A stretch of 64,000 bases of DNA from Roseburia sp. (GTDB lineage: Bacteria > Bacillota > Clostridia > Lachnospirales > Lachnospiraceae): positions 1 through 64,000 of the forward strand of contig JAMPFA010000003.1 of NCBI GenBank assembly GCA_023664725.1. The letters are read 5' to 3'. The translations under genes were made by a program, and so were the position numbers. Position 1 is the stretch's first letter, and every line of letters starts with the position of its first letter. A model generated the notes under the pieces. It was not told the DNA's origin and made no database searches. It saw nothing but the letters and a program-made list of their open reading frames with translations. This document shows, piece after piece, positions 27,207 to 36,813 of the stretch.

Positions 27207-29822
27207 ATGGAATTAAACGAAGGACTAGTGTACACAAAAGACAACTGTATCGGCTGCAACCGCTGTATCTCAGGATGCCCTGTGCTTGGGGCAAATATTT
27301 CCGTCCAAAAAGGCGGGGAGAATCATATCTATGTGGACAATGAGAAATGTCTCCACTGCGGGAGATGTCTGGTGACCTGCCATCACAATGCCAGGGCATA
27401 CCGGGATGACACCAGAAGGTTTTTAGGCGATCTTCGTGACGGGGTGCCTGTGTCTTTGCTTGTGGCTCCGGCTTTTTTTATTACATACGATAAAAAAGCC
27501 TATGAGATACTGGGATACCTGCAGTCTCTGGGGGCAAAGCTGATCTATGATGTAAGCTATGGAGCGGATATCGCCACCTGGGCGTACCTCACTTATCTGA
27601 AAGAATACACACTTAAGGGAGCCATCGCACCTCCCTGTAGCGCTGTGGTAAATTATATAGAGAAATATTCCAGGGAGCTTGTGAAAAAGCTGATACCGGT
27701 ACAGTCTCCCCTGATGTGTCTGGCGGTGTACATCCGCAAATATTTGAAGGAGACAGACAGGCTGGCTTTTATCAGCCCCTGTATTGCAAAAAAAGATGAG
27801 ATAGATGACAAAGCCAATGAGGGGCTGATCCAGTACAATGTCACATTTGCCCACCTTGCAAAAGCCCTGGAGGGGGTGGATGTCAGCGGATACTCTGCCA
27901 AAGTGGAGTGCTCCGATTTTGGCCTGGGACGGCTTTATCCGGTGCCGGGAGGCCTTACGGACAACATCAGGCATTTTGTCGCCAACAGTGAGACCATTCG
28001 GGAGGTTCACGGGGAGCGGGCGGTATATGACTATTTTACAAGGCTTGAGCAGAGGATTTTGGAGGGAAAGGAGCTTCCTTTTCTGGTGGACTGCCTGAAT
28101 TGCAGGCAGGGATGTTTGACGGGAACTGCCACCAACGCACACTGCAGCTTGGATGACGATATCTTTTTCAGGGTACAGAAATACCGGAAAGGGGACAAGA
28201 CCATTGAGGAGAGTGTAAACCCTTATCTGCAGGAGCTGCCCTTAGAGGAGCGGGGGAGAAGGCTTGCCAGGCGGTTTGAGGGACTTCGCCTGAGGGATTT
28301 CATGAGGGATTATTCCAGGGAAAAATATCTGGACGAGCGGCATATCTTTTCCTATAATGCCAGATACGGAGAGGAGATTGACAATATATTTTCTCTCATG
28401 CACAAGAACACGGAGGAGTCCAGGCGCATAGACTGTCACTCCTGCGGTTACAGCAGCTGCCTGGAAATGGCAACAGCAATCTCCAAGGGATACAACAGGA
28501 TTGAAAACTGTGTCCACTATGTAAAAGATGAGAACTTAAGGATTTCCATGATCGATATCAGAAGCGGAATCCCCAATTACAACGCTTATCTCAATTTTAC
28601 CGATAAGATGATTGCCGGGGGAAAAATTACTGAGTACTGTACCATTTATTTTAATATCAGCAATTTTAAATTCATCAACCAAAAATATGGTTTTCGCCAG
28701 GGGGATGCGGCATTGCGGGAATACTGCGGACTTGTGGCAAAGCTGGCAAAAGAGGAAGAATTGATCGCCTTAGCCGGCGGAAACAATTTTGTGGGGGTTA
28801 TCCGAAAAGAGCGTCTGCCGTTGATCTTAAAGGCGTTGGAAGCAGTTCCGGTTTCTTCCATCAGGGATTCCCTGACAGGGGAAAAAGTCTGTATCTCTGC
28901 CCGTGTTGCAGTGTACGGTCCTGACGGAACGGACACGTCTCCCCAGATGATCATGGAGAAGCTGTCCAGTACATACGACGAGATCAACCGTGAGCAGAAT
29001 GAGACGGTGCGGTATTATGATGACAAGATACGCCAGAGGAAAAGCCGGGAAGAACTGATCATGAATTCCATTGGACCCGCCTTAAAAAAGATGGAGTTTG
29101 TGGTATACTACCAGCCGAAAGTGGATATGAAAAGCCGCAGGATCATCGGTGCGGAGGCGCTGATCCGATGGAACCATAACGGAAAATTGGTTTCACCTAT
29201 GGAATTTATCCCCATCAGTGAGAAGACGGGGCAGGTGCAGAAACTGGATTTTTATGTTTTAGAAACAGTCTGCCGCCACATTGCAAAGTGGAGAGAAAAA
29301 GGGATAGAGGTGGTTCCCATATCTGTAAATTTTTCCAAGCACCATTTTGTGGAAAACACGGTGGCGGAGCAGATCAACCAGGTGGCGGAAAATTTCAACA
29401 TACCGAAAAAGTACCTGGAGATAGAATTTACGGAGACAGCCTATATCGAGGGCAGCGAAAATCTGATCTCCAGTATCAATAAGCTCCATGAATTTGGGAT
29501 ATCCTCTTCTATGGATGACTTTGGGACGGGTTACTCCTCCCTTAGCATGCTGCAGAACATGGGCTTTGACACGTTAAAGCTGGACAAGTCTTTTCTGGAT
29601 AACCGAAGCCAGGGAAAAGACCGGTCCAGGGCGGTGATCGGAAGTATTATCCGCATGGCCAAAGAGCTGGATATGTCCATTGTCTCCGAGGGGATTGAGA
29701 CGGAGTCGGAGCTTGAGTATATGAAAGCGTTGGACTGTGATATCGCTCAGGGATATCTGTTTGACAGGCCGTTAACCCATGATGAATTTGAACAGCGGCT
29801 TATGCAGTCAGTTTACGAATAG
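27207..29822 (+). CDS. [FeFe]-hydrogenase-like iron-sulfur sensor fused to degenerate GGDEF and intact EAL domains
   Basis: An 871-residue soluble protein. Residues 8-60 hold two 4Fe-4S ferredoxin motifs (CIGCNRCISGCP, CLHCGRCLVTC). Residues about 80-310 resemble the H-cluster domain of [FeFe] hydrogenases: Cys144 (APPCSAVV), Cys192 (SPCIAKKDE), and Cys299 with Cys303 (CLNCRQGC) fall where the cluster ligands are expected. A further four-cysteine domain follows near residue 410 (CHSCGYSSC). A GGDEF domain has the degenerate motif GGNNF. The EAL domain is intact: EALIRW (Glu650), DDFGTGYSSL, the Lys of KLDKSF, and QGYLFDRP. It should hydrolyse c-di-GMP under control of a redox or hydrogen signal. 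Confidence 0.88.
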   Translation: MELNEGLVYTKDNCIGCNRCISGCPVLGANISVQKGGENHIYVDNEKCLHCGRCLVTCHHNARAYRDDTRRFLGDLRDGVPVSLLVAPAFFITYDKKAYEILGYLQSLGAKLIYDVSYGADIATWAYLTYLKEYTLKGAIAPPCSAVVNYIEKYSRELVKKLIPVQSPLMCLAVYIRKYLKETDRLAFISPCIAKKDEIDDKANEGLIQYNVTFAHLAKALEGVDVSGYSAKVECSDFGLGRLYPVPGGLTDNIRHFVANSETIREVHGERAVYDYFTRLEQRILEGKELPFLVDCLNCRQGCLTGTATNAHCSLDDDIFFRVQKYRKGDKTIEESVNPYLQELPLEERGRRLARRFEGLRLRDFMRDYSREKYLDERHIFSYNARYGEEIDNIFSLMHKNTEESRRIDCHSCGYSSCLEMATAISKGYNRIENCVHYVKDENLRISMIDIRSGIPNYNAYLNFTDKMIAGGKITEYCTIYFNISNFKFINQKYGFRQGDAALREYCGLVAKLAKEEELIALAGGNNFVGVIRKERLPLILKALEAVPVSSIRDSLTGEKVCISARVAVYGPDGTDTSPQMIMEKLSSTYDEINREQNETVRYYDDKIRQRKSREELIMNSIGPALKKMEFVVYYQPKVDMKSRRIIGAEALIRWNHNGKLVSPMEFIPISEKTGQVQKLDFYVLETVCRHIAKWREKGIEVVPISVNFSKHHFVENTVAEQINQVAENFNIPKKYLEIEFTETAYIEGSENLISSINKLHEFGISSSMDDFGTGYSSLSMLQNMGFDTLKLDKSFLDNRSQGKDRSRAVIGSIIRMAKELDMSIVSEGIETESELEYMKALDCDIAQGYLFDRPLTHDEFEQRLMQSVYE

Positions 29823-29834
29823 GGAATAAAAGGA

Positions 29835-29884
29835 AGTGTAACTGTTTGGAATCTTAAAAAAGTCTTAAACAGTTACACTCTTTT
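29835..29884 (+). terminator. intrinsic terminator
   Basis: A 13-bp perfect stem (29835-29847 with 29867-29879) is followed by TCTTTT. It separates the EAL fusion from the two-component system. Confidence 0.85.
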
Positions 29885-29945
29885 ATGTTCATAATATTTC
29901 CGCTACAATAGTTTCATACTTAAGTATAATTTTGGGGAGGAAAAG

Positions 29946-30632
29946 ATGTACCGTATTTTAGTTTGTGATGATGAAAAAGATATTGTTTCCGCATTGAAAA
30001 TTTATCTTGCCAGCGAGGGCTACGACGTGGTGGAGGCCTGCAACGGAAAAGAGGCGCTTCAGCAGATTTCGGAGAAGGAGATCCACCTTGTGCTGATGGA
30101 CATTATGATGCCGGAGATGGACGGCATCACTGCCATGGTAAAAATCCGGGAGATCAGCAACGTTCCTGTAATCCTTTTAACCGCCAAGGGCGAGGACACC
30201 GACAAAGTCCTGGGGCTTACCGTTGGGGCTGACGACTATGTGACAAAGCCCTTTAACCCGGTGGAACTTCAGGCCAGGGTGAAATCCCAGCTCAGGCGTT
30301 ATATGATGCTTGGCGGGGGCAATGTGAAGAAAGACATTTTATCCGTAGGCGGCATCGAGATGGACGATAAAGCCAAGGAAGTGACGTTAGACGGGGAACT
30401 GGTGCAGCTTACCAGAACAGAATACGATATCTTAAAACTCCTGTTAGAACACAAGGGGGAAGTCTTCTCCCCCAATGAGATTTACCAGAAAGTGTGGAAG
30501 GACACCGCTTTTGGAACGGAGAACACAGTGGCAGTCCATATCCGTCATCTGAGGGAAAAATTAGAGTATGACCCTGCGGCTCCCAGGTATTTGAAAGTAG
30601 TATGGGGCAGGGGGTACAAAATGGAGGAATAG
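29946..30632 (+). CDS. response regulator, OmpR/PhoB family
   Basis: A 228-residue regulator. The receiver domain has the acidic pair (CDDEKD), the phosphoacceptor Asp in VLMDIMMPEMDG and the Lys in YVTKPFNP. The C-terminal winged helix has RTEYDILKLLLEHKGEVFS and HIRHLREKLE, then VWGRGYKM at the end. It resembles VanR-type regulators. GGGGAGG precedes the ATG. The kinase gene starts two bases after its stop. Confidence 0.93.
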   Translation: MYRILVCDDEKDIVSALKIYLASEGYDVVEACNGKEALQQISEKEIHLVLMDIMMPEMDGITAMVKIREISNVPVILLTAKGEDTDKVLGLTVGADDYVTKPFNPVELQARVKSQLRRYMMLGGGNVKKDILSVGGIEMDDKAKEVTLDGELVQLTRTEYDILKLLLEHKGEVFSPNEIYQKVWKDTAFGTENTVAVHIRHLREKLEYDPAAPRYLKVVWGRGYKMEE

Positions 30633-30634
30633 GT

Positions 30635-33079
30635 ATGAAACATATTTGGTATAAGAGATGGCTTCGATTCCTTGCCGCAGTCCTCTGCATCTTTTCGTTC
30701 AATCTCACAGGTTTGTCTTTCGCAGGGATTGTGATCTGCGAGAGCCTGGATATTGAGGGAAGAAACAGAGATGATATTTTGGAGAGAGCCTGCGAAACTC
30801 TCTGCAGGGAATATTCCATCCGTGCTCTGTCAGATTACAGAGACGATTTTGAGATGGAGGGATTAAAAGACACCCGTTTCCGCTACGGGGTGATAAAAAG
30901 CAGTGACATAGAAGATGTGGACTTAAATGACAGGGATATCTATGAGGTGTGCAATTTTGAGCCGGGGAAAACCATTGACAGGGAGGAACTTGGCAAGAGC
31001 ATCACCCAATACTCCTGCACCATTCAGGAGGGCACGTATTTCCATGTGGAGAATCCTCTTCTTGGAAACAGTTATATCACCAACTCCTGGCATGGAAGCG
31101 AAGATGCGTTGGAGGAAGTAGACTATGTGATAAAGCAGGTTTACTATACCGCCGATACCGGGCGCTTTTATTATCTTGCCCAGACAGAAGGGAAAGAAAA
31201 CCTGCTCTATCCTGTGTACGAGGAGGTTGGGCAGAGCGAGAGCGGCGTGCCCATGGCGGAGCTTGTCATCGCCAACCCGGGAGACGAGGAAACTACTTAT
31301 GAGTGGATGGACAGTACAACCCGTGTGATAATTCAGCCGGAAGTTTTCCGGTATCTGGCGGATGTAGAACTTACCACATATCCCAAACTTGCAGAGTCCG
31401 GCAAGATCATGCCGGGCAGAGGGGAGGATATGTATACGGACTATACCTGCGGGGAGGGGGTAATCCATACCTGGCAAGCCGTGGAGAAAGAGCAAACCTC
31501 CTACTATGTGATCTCCTACGTGTCACAGGATATGCCCATGAGTTACACAAACGATCTGTTTGGACTGTTGGAACAGTGGGATAACATGGATGATTTTGCA
31601 AGGGTACAGTCCCTCATTGGCACGGCCTATAACAGCCACTACAAATTGTACGGCATATTTCTCTTCACGCTTGTAGTACTTTTGGCTTCACTTGTTCTCT
31701 GTCTATTGGGGGCAGGCCACAATAACGGGGATGAAAAAGTTATGCCGGGGTTCCTGCAAAAAATTCCCTTTGACCTGTTTTTTGTCCTGGTGTGGTTTGT
31801 GGCGCTTCTCCTTGTGGGCCTTGTGACGGCAGTGTGCGTGGAAAATGATCTTTCCCTGGGATTTCGGGTATTTATGGGGATTCCAGCGGCCATTGGGGCA
31901 GAGCTTCTGGCGCTTATATTTTTAATGGACTTTGCCGTGCGGGTAAAGACAAAAACCTGTATCAAAAGCACCCTCTGTTATAAAATTCTGCGTTTCTTAT
32001 TAAATTGGATGAAAAATGGGCCTGTTAGTTGGATGAAAAGGGTGGCAGGAGCCTGCAGGGAGGAGATGCCCATGCTCCTAAAAGCCCTTCTTCTTATGGG
32101 CATCCTGGCATTTGTAGAATTTATTTTTGTGGCAGCGGGGTCAAATGACGGCGGTTTAGTCCTTCTGTTTTTGCTGGAAAAGGCGGTGCTCTATCCCATC
32201 ATCATTCTCTGCCTCTTACAGATGCGGAAACTGCAGCAGGAGGCAGAGAAGATCGCCGACGGGGATTTGGAAAATACGGTGGACACATCCAGGATGTTCT
32301 GGGAATTTAAGCGGCACGGGGAGAATTTAAACAAGATACGGGAGGGAATCGGCAATGCCGTGGAACAGCGGATGAAGAGTGAGCGTTTTAAGACAGAGTT
32401 GATCACCAATGTATCCCACGATATCAAAACACCTTTAACCTCCATTATCAACTATGTGGATCTGCTCTCCAAGGAGGAGACCCAGAATCCCAAAGTCCAG
32501 GAGTACCTGGAAGTGTTAAGCCGTCAGTCCGCCCGGTTAAAAAAGCTGATTGAGGATCTGATGGAGGCGTCAAAGGCTTCCACGGGAAATCTTTCCGTGG
32601 CGCTGGAATCCTGCAACGCAGGGATCCTGGTAACCCAGACTATTGGGGAATTCCAGGAGAAACTCAGTGAGAATCAGATTGAACTGATCGTTTCGGGCAG
32701 TGAGGAGGAGATCATTATCCCGGCGGACACCAGGCATCTCTACCGGGTGTTTGAAAACCTGATGAACAATATCTGCAAATATGCATTGGAGAGGACCAGA
32801 GCCTATGTAAATGTGGAACGCTTAGGGAGGGAGTGCGTGATTATTTTTAGAAATATCTCAAAGTATCCCTTAAATATTGGCAGCGAGGATCTGATGGAGC
32901 GTTTTGTGAGAGGAGATGCCTCAAGGAACACCGAGGGCAGCGGACTAGGGCTCTCCATTGCCAACAGTCTCACAGAGCTGATGGGAGGCAGGCTTAATCT
33001 GATTACAGATGGGGATCTGTTTAAAGTGGAGCTGTATTTCCCGGTGTTGGAGAAAAGTTCTGACGGAAGATTATTGTAA
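30635..33079 (+). CDS. sensor histidine kinase (partner of the preceding regulator)
   Basis: An 814-residue kinase starting at ATG 30635 behind GGAGGAAT. One N-terminal helix and a large extracytoplasmic region (about residues 35-340) precede five membrane segments (about 345-540), a HAMP-like stretch, and the kinase core: H-box VSHDIKTPLTSIINY, N-box NLMNNICKYAL, and the G-box GSGLGLSIANSL. All catalytic boxes are intact. The multi-helix sensor part is unusual for the VanS-like kinase core. The signal is unknown; no obvious target operon is adjacent. Confidence 0.9.
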   Translation: MKHIWYKRWLRFLAAVLCIFSFNLTGLSFAGIVICESLDIEGRNRDDILERACETLCREYSIRALSDYRDDFEMEGLKDTRFRYGVIKSSDIEDVDLNDRDIYEVCNFEPGKTIDREELGKSITQYSCTIQEGTYFHVENPLLGNSYITNSWHGSEDALEEVDYVIKQVYYTADTGRFYYLAQTEGKENLLYPVYEEVGQSESGVPMAELVIANPGDEETTYEWMDSTTRVIIQPEVFRYLADVELTTYPKLAESGKIMPGRGEDMYTDYTCGEGVIHTWQAVEKEQTSYYVISYVSQDMPMSYTNDLFGLLEQWDNMDDFARVQSLIGTAYNSHYKLYGIFLFTLVVLLASLVLCLLGAGHNNGDEKVMPGFLQKIPFDLFFVLVWFVALLLVGLVTAVCVENDLSLGFRVFMGIPAAIGAELLALIFLMDFAVRVKTKTCIKSTLCYKILRFLLNWMKNGPVSWMKRVAGACREEMPMLLKALLLMGILAFVEFIFVAAGSNDGGLVLLFLLEKAVLYPIIILCLLQMRKLQQEAEKIADGDLENTVDTSRMFWEFKRHGENLNKIREGIGNAVEQRMKSERFKTELITNVSHDIKTPLTSIINYVDLLSKEETQNPKVQEYLEVLSRQSARLKKLIEDLMEASKASTGNLSVALESCNAGILVTQTIGEFQEKLSENQIELIVSGSEEEIIIPADTRHLYRVFENLMNNICKYALERTRAYVNVERLGRECVIIFRNISKYPLNIGSEDLMERFVRGDASRNTEGSGLGLSIANSLTELMGGRLNLITDGDLFKVELYFPVLEKSSDGRLL

Positions 33080-33125
33080 ATGTTTAGTTTCAGGCTGTGC
33101 TGGTGTACTATAACGACAAGTATGA

Positions 33126-33160
33126 ATAACCCTGCGTTGCTATAATGCAGGGTTATATTG
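33126..33160 (+). terminator. probable intrinsic terminator
   Basis: A 10-bp perfect stem (ATAACCCTGC at 33126-33135, GCAGGGTTAT at 33147-33156) with a weak T tract, just after the kinase gene. Confidence 0.6.
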
Positions 33161-33182
33161 TGTATAAGCCCCTGGAATAGTC

Positions 33183-33211
33183 TTGACACACAGAAAAAAA
33201 AGTATAATAAT
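33183..33211 (+). promoter_or_regulatory. promoter of ilvE
   Basis: A consensus TTGACA (33183-33188) is followed either by AATAAT at a 17-base spacing (33206-33211) or by a consensus TATAAT at 14 bases (33203-33208). The first spacing is more likely. The ATG is at 33248, behind TTGGAGG. Confidence 0.55.
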
Positions 33212-33247
33212 GTGGAAAGAACAAGGGAGAATTGGAGGTAGAATAGC

Positions 33248-34315
33248 ATGGATATCAGATTTGTAAAAAGAGACAAGTTAAAAGAAAAACCGGATCAGAG
33301 CGACCTTGGTTTCGGTAAATATATGACAGACTACATGTTTGTTATGGATTGGACAAAGGAAGATGGATGGGTGGATGCAAGGATCGTTCCCCATGAGCCC
33401 ATCTCATTGGACCCGGCCTGTGTGACCCTTCACTATGCGCAGGAGACATTTGAGGGATTAAAAGCTTACAGGACAAAGGAGGGCAAGATTCAGCTCTTCC
33501 GTCCCCATATGAACGCAAAGCGTATGATCGTATCCAACGAGAGGCTCTGTATGCCGGGATTCCCGGAGGATATGTTTGTGGAAGCGGTAAAAGAGCTGGT
33601 GAAGGTGGAGCGGGACTGGGTTCCTTCCGCTGAGGGCACATCCCTCTATATCCGCCCATTTATGTTTGCCACAGAGTCTGCCCTTGGGGTACATATGGCA
33701 AGCAAATACGCTTTTATGATCATCTGCTGTCCGGTAGGGGCATATTATGCTGAGGGCATCAACCCGGTGAAGATTTTGGTTGAGGACGAGCTGGTGCGGG
33801 CAGTTGCCGGAGGAACCGGATTTACCAAGTGCGGCGGAAACTACGCAGGTTCCATTTTAGGTCAGGTGAAGGCGGAGAAGATGGGCTGTACCCAGGTATT
33901 GTGGCTGGACGGCGTACACCGGAAATATGTGGAAGAAGTGGGAACCATGAACATTATGTTCAAGATTGACGGTGAGATTTACACTGCACCTATCGAGGGA
34001 ACAGTTCTTGCAGGTGTCACCAGGGATTCCATTATCCATATTTTAAAGGACTGGGGCTACAAGGTAAATGAAACCCATCTCTCCATAGATGACCTGATGA
34101 AGGCAGGACATGACGGCACATTGGAGGAGGCATTTGGAACCGGTACGGCGGCAGTTATCTCCCCGGTTGGAGAATTTGTCTACAAGGACGATATGGTAAA
34201 GGTAAACAACTTTGAAATTGGAAAGCTGACCCAGAAGCTCTATGATTACCTCACCGGGATCCAGTGGGGAAAAGAGGAAGATAAGTACGGCTGGACAATG
34301 GATATAGATGCATAA
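33248..34315 (+). CDS. ilvE: branched-chain amino acid aminotransferase
   Basis: A 355-residue fold-type IV PLP enzyme. The PLP lysine lies in GGTGFTKCGGNYAGS, and the IlvE signatures HYAQETFEGLKAYR, RPHMNAKRM, GTMNIMFKI and GTGTAAVISPVG are all present. It transfers the amino group between glutamate and leucine, isoleucine or valine. It is preceded by its own promoter and followed by a terminator, so it forms a single-gene unit. Confidence 0.96.
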   Translation: MDIRFVKRDKLKEKPDQSDLGFGKYMTDYMFVMDWTKEDGWVDARIVPHEPISLDPACVTLHYAQETFEGLKAYRTKEGKIQLFRPHMNAKRMIVSNERLCMPGFPEDMFVEAVKELVKVERDWVPSAEGTSLYIRPFMFATESALGVHMASKYAFMIICCPVGAYYAEGINPVKILVEDELVRAVAGGTGFTKCGGNYAGSILGQVKAEKMGCTQVLWLDGVHRKYVEEVGTMNIMFKIDGEIYTAPIEGTVLAGVTRDSIIHILKDWGYKVNETHLSIDDLMKAGHDGTLEEAFGTGTAAVISPVGEFVYKDDMVKVNNFEIGKLTQKLYDYLTGIQWGKEEDKYGWTMDIDA

Positions 34316-34328
34316 AAAACAGATAGCG

Positions 34329-34356
34329 AAAGTCAGTGAGATACCACTGGCTTTTT
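34329..34356 (+). terminator. intrinsic terminator after ilvE
   Basis: AAAGTCAGTG (34329-34338) pairs with CACTGGCTTT (34345-34354) with one G-U pair and runs into a T tract; GATAGC/GCTATT extends the stem outward. Confidence 0.7.
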
Positions 34357-34395
34357 GCTATTTCTTAAAGAAATATGAAAAATCCTGTTTTTTCA

Positions 34396-34424
34396 TTGAG
34401 ATTTGACTTCTGTTGTTTTATACT
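34396..34424 (+). promoter_or_regulatory. promoter of the clpX-like gene
   Basis: TTGAGA (34396-34401), a 17-base spacer and TATACT (34419-34424), about 80 bases before the start codon. I see no CtsR or HrcA operator. Confidence 0.6.
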
Positions 34425-34503
34425 GAAAGTTATGAAAAGAGTTCTTTGTAAAGTGTGAGAGTAAAAATTGTTATTACAAAAAAGGGATAGATGGGAGAGT
34501 ATC

Positions 34504-36012
34504 ATGTCAGATCAGGAGTTTTATGAAGTAGAGCCAACGGAAGAGAAAGAAAAGGGAAAAGACAATATTGTCGGAGAAAAGGACGATAGTAAGAAAAACA
34601 CAGAGGAGTACGAGCAGATTTGTTACATGTGCCGCAGGCCGGAGAGCGTGGCGGGGAAGATGATCAAGATTCCGCAGAATATCTCCATCTGCAGAGATTG
34701 TATGCAAAAGACTTTTGACACCATGAACAATCCGGGATTCCCCATGGATGATATGTTTGGAAATGTGGGAATGGGTGGAAAGTTCCCCAATATCAGCATG
34801 ATAAATCTGGCGGATCTTCAGGGAATGGGAATGATGCCAAACAGCCAGAAGGTGAAGAAAAAGAAAAAGGACGCCAAGGCAAGTCCTATTTTAGATATCA
34901 AGGATATCCCTGCGCCCCACAAGATAAAGGCAAAGCTGGACGATTACGTGGTAGGGCAGGAACATGCCAAAAAGGTCATGTCTGTGGCAGTTTACAACCA
35001 CTATAAGCGGGTGGCCACCATTGCGGAAAATGATGTGGAGATTGAAAAGTCTAATATGCTTATGATCGGACCTACCGGTTCCGGCAAGACCTATATGGTA
35101 AAGACCCTTGCAAGGCTTTTGGATGTGCCCCTGGCAATCACCGATGCTACATCCTTGACGGAGGCTGGTTATATCGGAGACGATATCGAGAGCGTTGTAA
35201 GTAAGCTCCTCGCTGCTGCAGACAATGATGTTGACCGGGCAGAGCAGGGAATAATCTTTATTGACGAGATAGACAAGATTGCGAAAAAGCGAAATGCCAA
35301 TCAGAGGGATGTAAGCGGTGAGTCGGTGCAGCAGGGAATGTTAAAGCTCTTAGAGGGGGCGGAAGTGGAAGTGCCGGTAGGGGCCAGCAGTAAAAACGCC
35401 ATGGTACCCATGGTGACGGTGAACACCAAAAACATTCTCTTTATCTGTGGCGGTGCGTTTCCCGATCTGGAGGACATTATAAAAGAGCGTCTGAATAAAT
35501 CAGCGTCCATCGGATTTAAGGCAGATTTAAAGGACAAGTACGACAAGGATGAGAATCTGCTCACGAAAGTCACTGTGGAGGACGTGCGAAAATACGGCAT
35601 GATACCGGAGTTTTTGGGCCGTCTGCCCATCCTGTTTTCTCTGGAAGCATTGACAGAGGAGATGCTTGTCAAAATTTTGTCGGAGCCTAGGAATGCCATT
35701 GTAAAGCAGTATCAGAAGCTCCTGGCGTTAGATGAGGTGAAGCTGGAGTTTGGGGAGGACGCCTTACAGTCCATTGCGGCGAAAGCGAAAGAGAAAAAAG
35801 TGGGAGCCAGGGCTCTTCGGGCCATTATCGAGGAGTTTATGCTGGATATCATGTTTGAGATTCCCAAAGATGACAATATCGGCATGGTGGTGATTACCAA
35901 GGAGTATGTGGAGGGCACCGGAGGTCCCAGGATCATTATGAGAGGGTGCATGTCCATCGAGGATAAAGTGGCAGTGGCAGCCCAGAGAGTGACGGAAAAT
36001 TTTAAATGCTGA
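34504..36012 (+). CDS. clpX: ClpX-type AAA+ unfoldase, long variant
   Basis: A 502-residue protein; typical ClpX is about 420-430. I chose ATG 34504, behind GGGAGAG. A four-cysteine zinc domain (Cys40, 43, 63, 66) is followed by a Met/Gly-rich linker of about 55 residues with a Lys cluster. The AAA+ core has GPTGSGKTYMVKT, IIFIDEIDKIAKK and the ClpX hallmark DATSLTEAGYIGDD. The loop SIGFKADL retains IGF, which docks ClpP. The gene stands alone, with no clpP, tig or lon beside it, so it may be a second ClpX paralogue. Confidence 0.88.
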   Translation: MSDQEFYEVEPTEEKEKGKDNIVGEKDDSKKNTEEYEQICYMCRRPESVAGKMIKIPQNISICRDCMQKTFDTMNNPGFPMDDMFGNVGMGGKFPNISMINLADLQGMGMMPNSQKVKKKKKDAKASPILDIKDIPAPHKIKAKLDDYVVGQEHAKKVMSVAVYNHYKRVATIAENDVEIEKSNMLMIGPTGSGKTYMVKTLARLLDVPLAITDATSLTEAGYIGDDIESVVSKLLAAADNDVDRAEQGIIFIDEIDKIAKKRNANQRDVSGESVQQGMLKLLEGAEVEVPVGASSKNAMVPMVTVNTKNILFICGGAFPDLEDIIKERLNKSASIGFKADLKDKYDKDENLLTKVTVEDVRKYGMIPEFLGRLPILFSLEALTEEMLVKILSEPRNAIVKQYQKLLALDEVKLEFGEDALQSIAAKAKEKKVGARALRAIIEEFMLDIMFEIPKDDNIGMVVITKEYVEGTGGPRIIMRGCMSIEDKVAVAAQRVTENFKC

Positions 36013-36040
36013 TAGAATTTTATCAGTGACTGTTTAGGGA

Positions 36041-36088
36041 AAAAGAGGATTTTCGATTTCATTGGAAATAGAAAATCCTCTTTTTTTT
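36041..36088. terminator. bidirectional intrinsic terminator
   Basis: AAAAGAGGATTTTC (36041-36054) pairs perfectly with GAAAATCCTCTTTT (36071-36084), with a T run after it and an A-rich flank before it. It serves both clpX and the convergent gene at 36094-36726. Confidence 0.85.
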
Positions 36089-36093
36089 AAAGA

Positions 36094-36726
36094 CTATTCA
36101 GTTTCAACAGCATCAGCGGCTTTGTCCTCTGTTCCGTTTTTCCATTTGTCAAACTTATCTACAACTGCGTCGTATGTACGTTTGGAGATGTCCGGAAGCT
36201 CCTTGCCCCATGCACCGGTAGCCTGCTGGTAACCTTTTTTGAATGCTGCCAAAAGCTCATCTGCTTTTTCCGGGTTATTTCCGCTAAGTGCCTTTGCGAA
36301 ATCCAGGATACGATCAGAAGTCTGCTCTACGCCCCAGTAACCATCCTCAGCGATATCTTTCTGAGCCTGTGCTTTTGCAGCTTCACTTACAGTAAATTTG
36401 CCGCTGGCTAAGAATTTCCACATATCATCAGCCTGGCCGATGGCAGTGCCTTGTTTTGTCATCATCTGCTCAACGAGACTTCTCATCTGAGAAACTCTTG
36501 CCTCAGCGTCTGCTTTTAACTGAGCAATCACAGCAGAATTCTGTTTTTTATAGGTTGTATTTACAGTGGAAGAACCTTTCTCGTAAATTACACCTGTTTC
36601 TTTTGCGGTATCTTTGGAAGCTGCAGTTGTCTCTGCGGCTTTCTCAGCAGCTTTTTCGCTGGCAGCCGGGGTTGTTTTTACAGCAGAAGCAGTGGTAACG
36701 TTGTTGTTAATAGCTCCAATACTCAT
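36094..36726 (-). CDS. conserved alanine-rich protein of unknown function
   Basis: A 210-residue protein. The start is at 36726, where AAGGAGGATGATATC precedes the ATG; the longer frame upstream lacks support and runs over ispE. The first 55 residues are Ala/Thr/Lys-rich and probably disordered (start MSIGAINNNVTTA). The C-terminal 110 residues form a helical domain with the block YWGVEQTSDRILDFAKAL and GYQQATGAWGKELPDIS, which I recall from many Clostridia proteins without a known role. There is no signal peptide. Confidence 0.8.
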   Translation of the reverse strand: MSIGAINNNVTTASAVKTTPAASEKAAEKAAETTAASKDTAKETGVIYEKGSSTVNTTYKKQNSAVIAQLKADAEARVSQMRSLVEQMMTKQGTAIGQADDMWKFLASGKFTVSEAAKAQAQKDIAEDGYWGVEQTSDRILDFAKALSGNNPEKADELLAAFKKGYQQATGAWGKELPDISKRTYDAVVDKFDKWKNGTEDKAADAVETE

Positions 36727-36783
36727 GATATCATCCTCCTTGACATAATAATCAAAATCCCTTTTCTGGTTTTTTCTATATCT

Positions 36784-36813
36784 ATTATATCGGTATAAAC
36801 TGGAAAAAGTAAA
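36784..36813 (-). promoter_or_regulatory. promoter of the alanine-rich protein gene
   Basis: On the minus strand, TTTACT (36808-36813) and TATAAT (36784-36789) are 18 bases apart, about 58 bases from the start codon. Confidence 0.6.
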
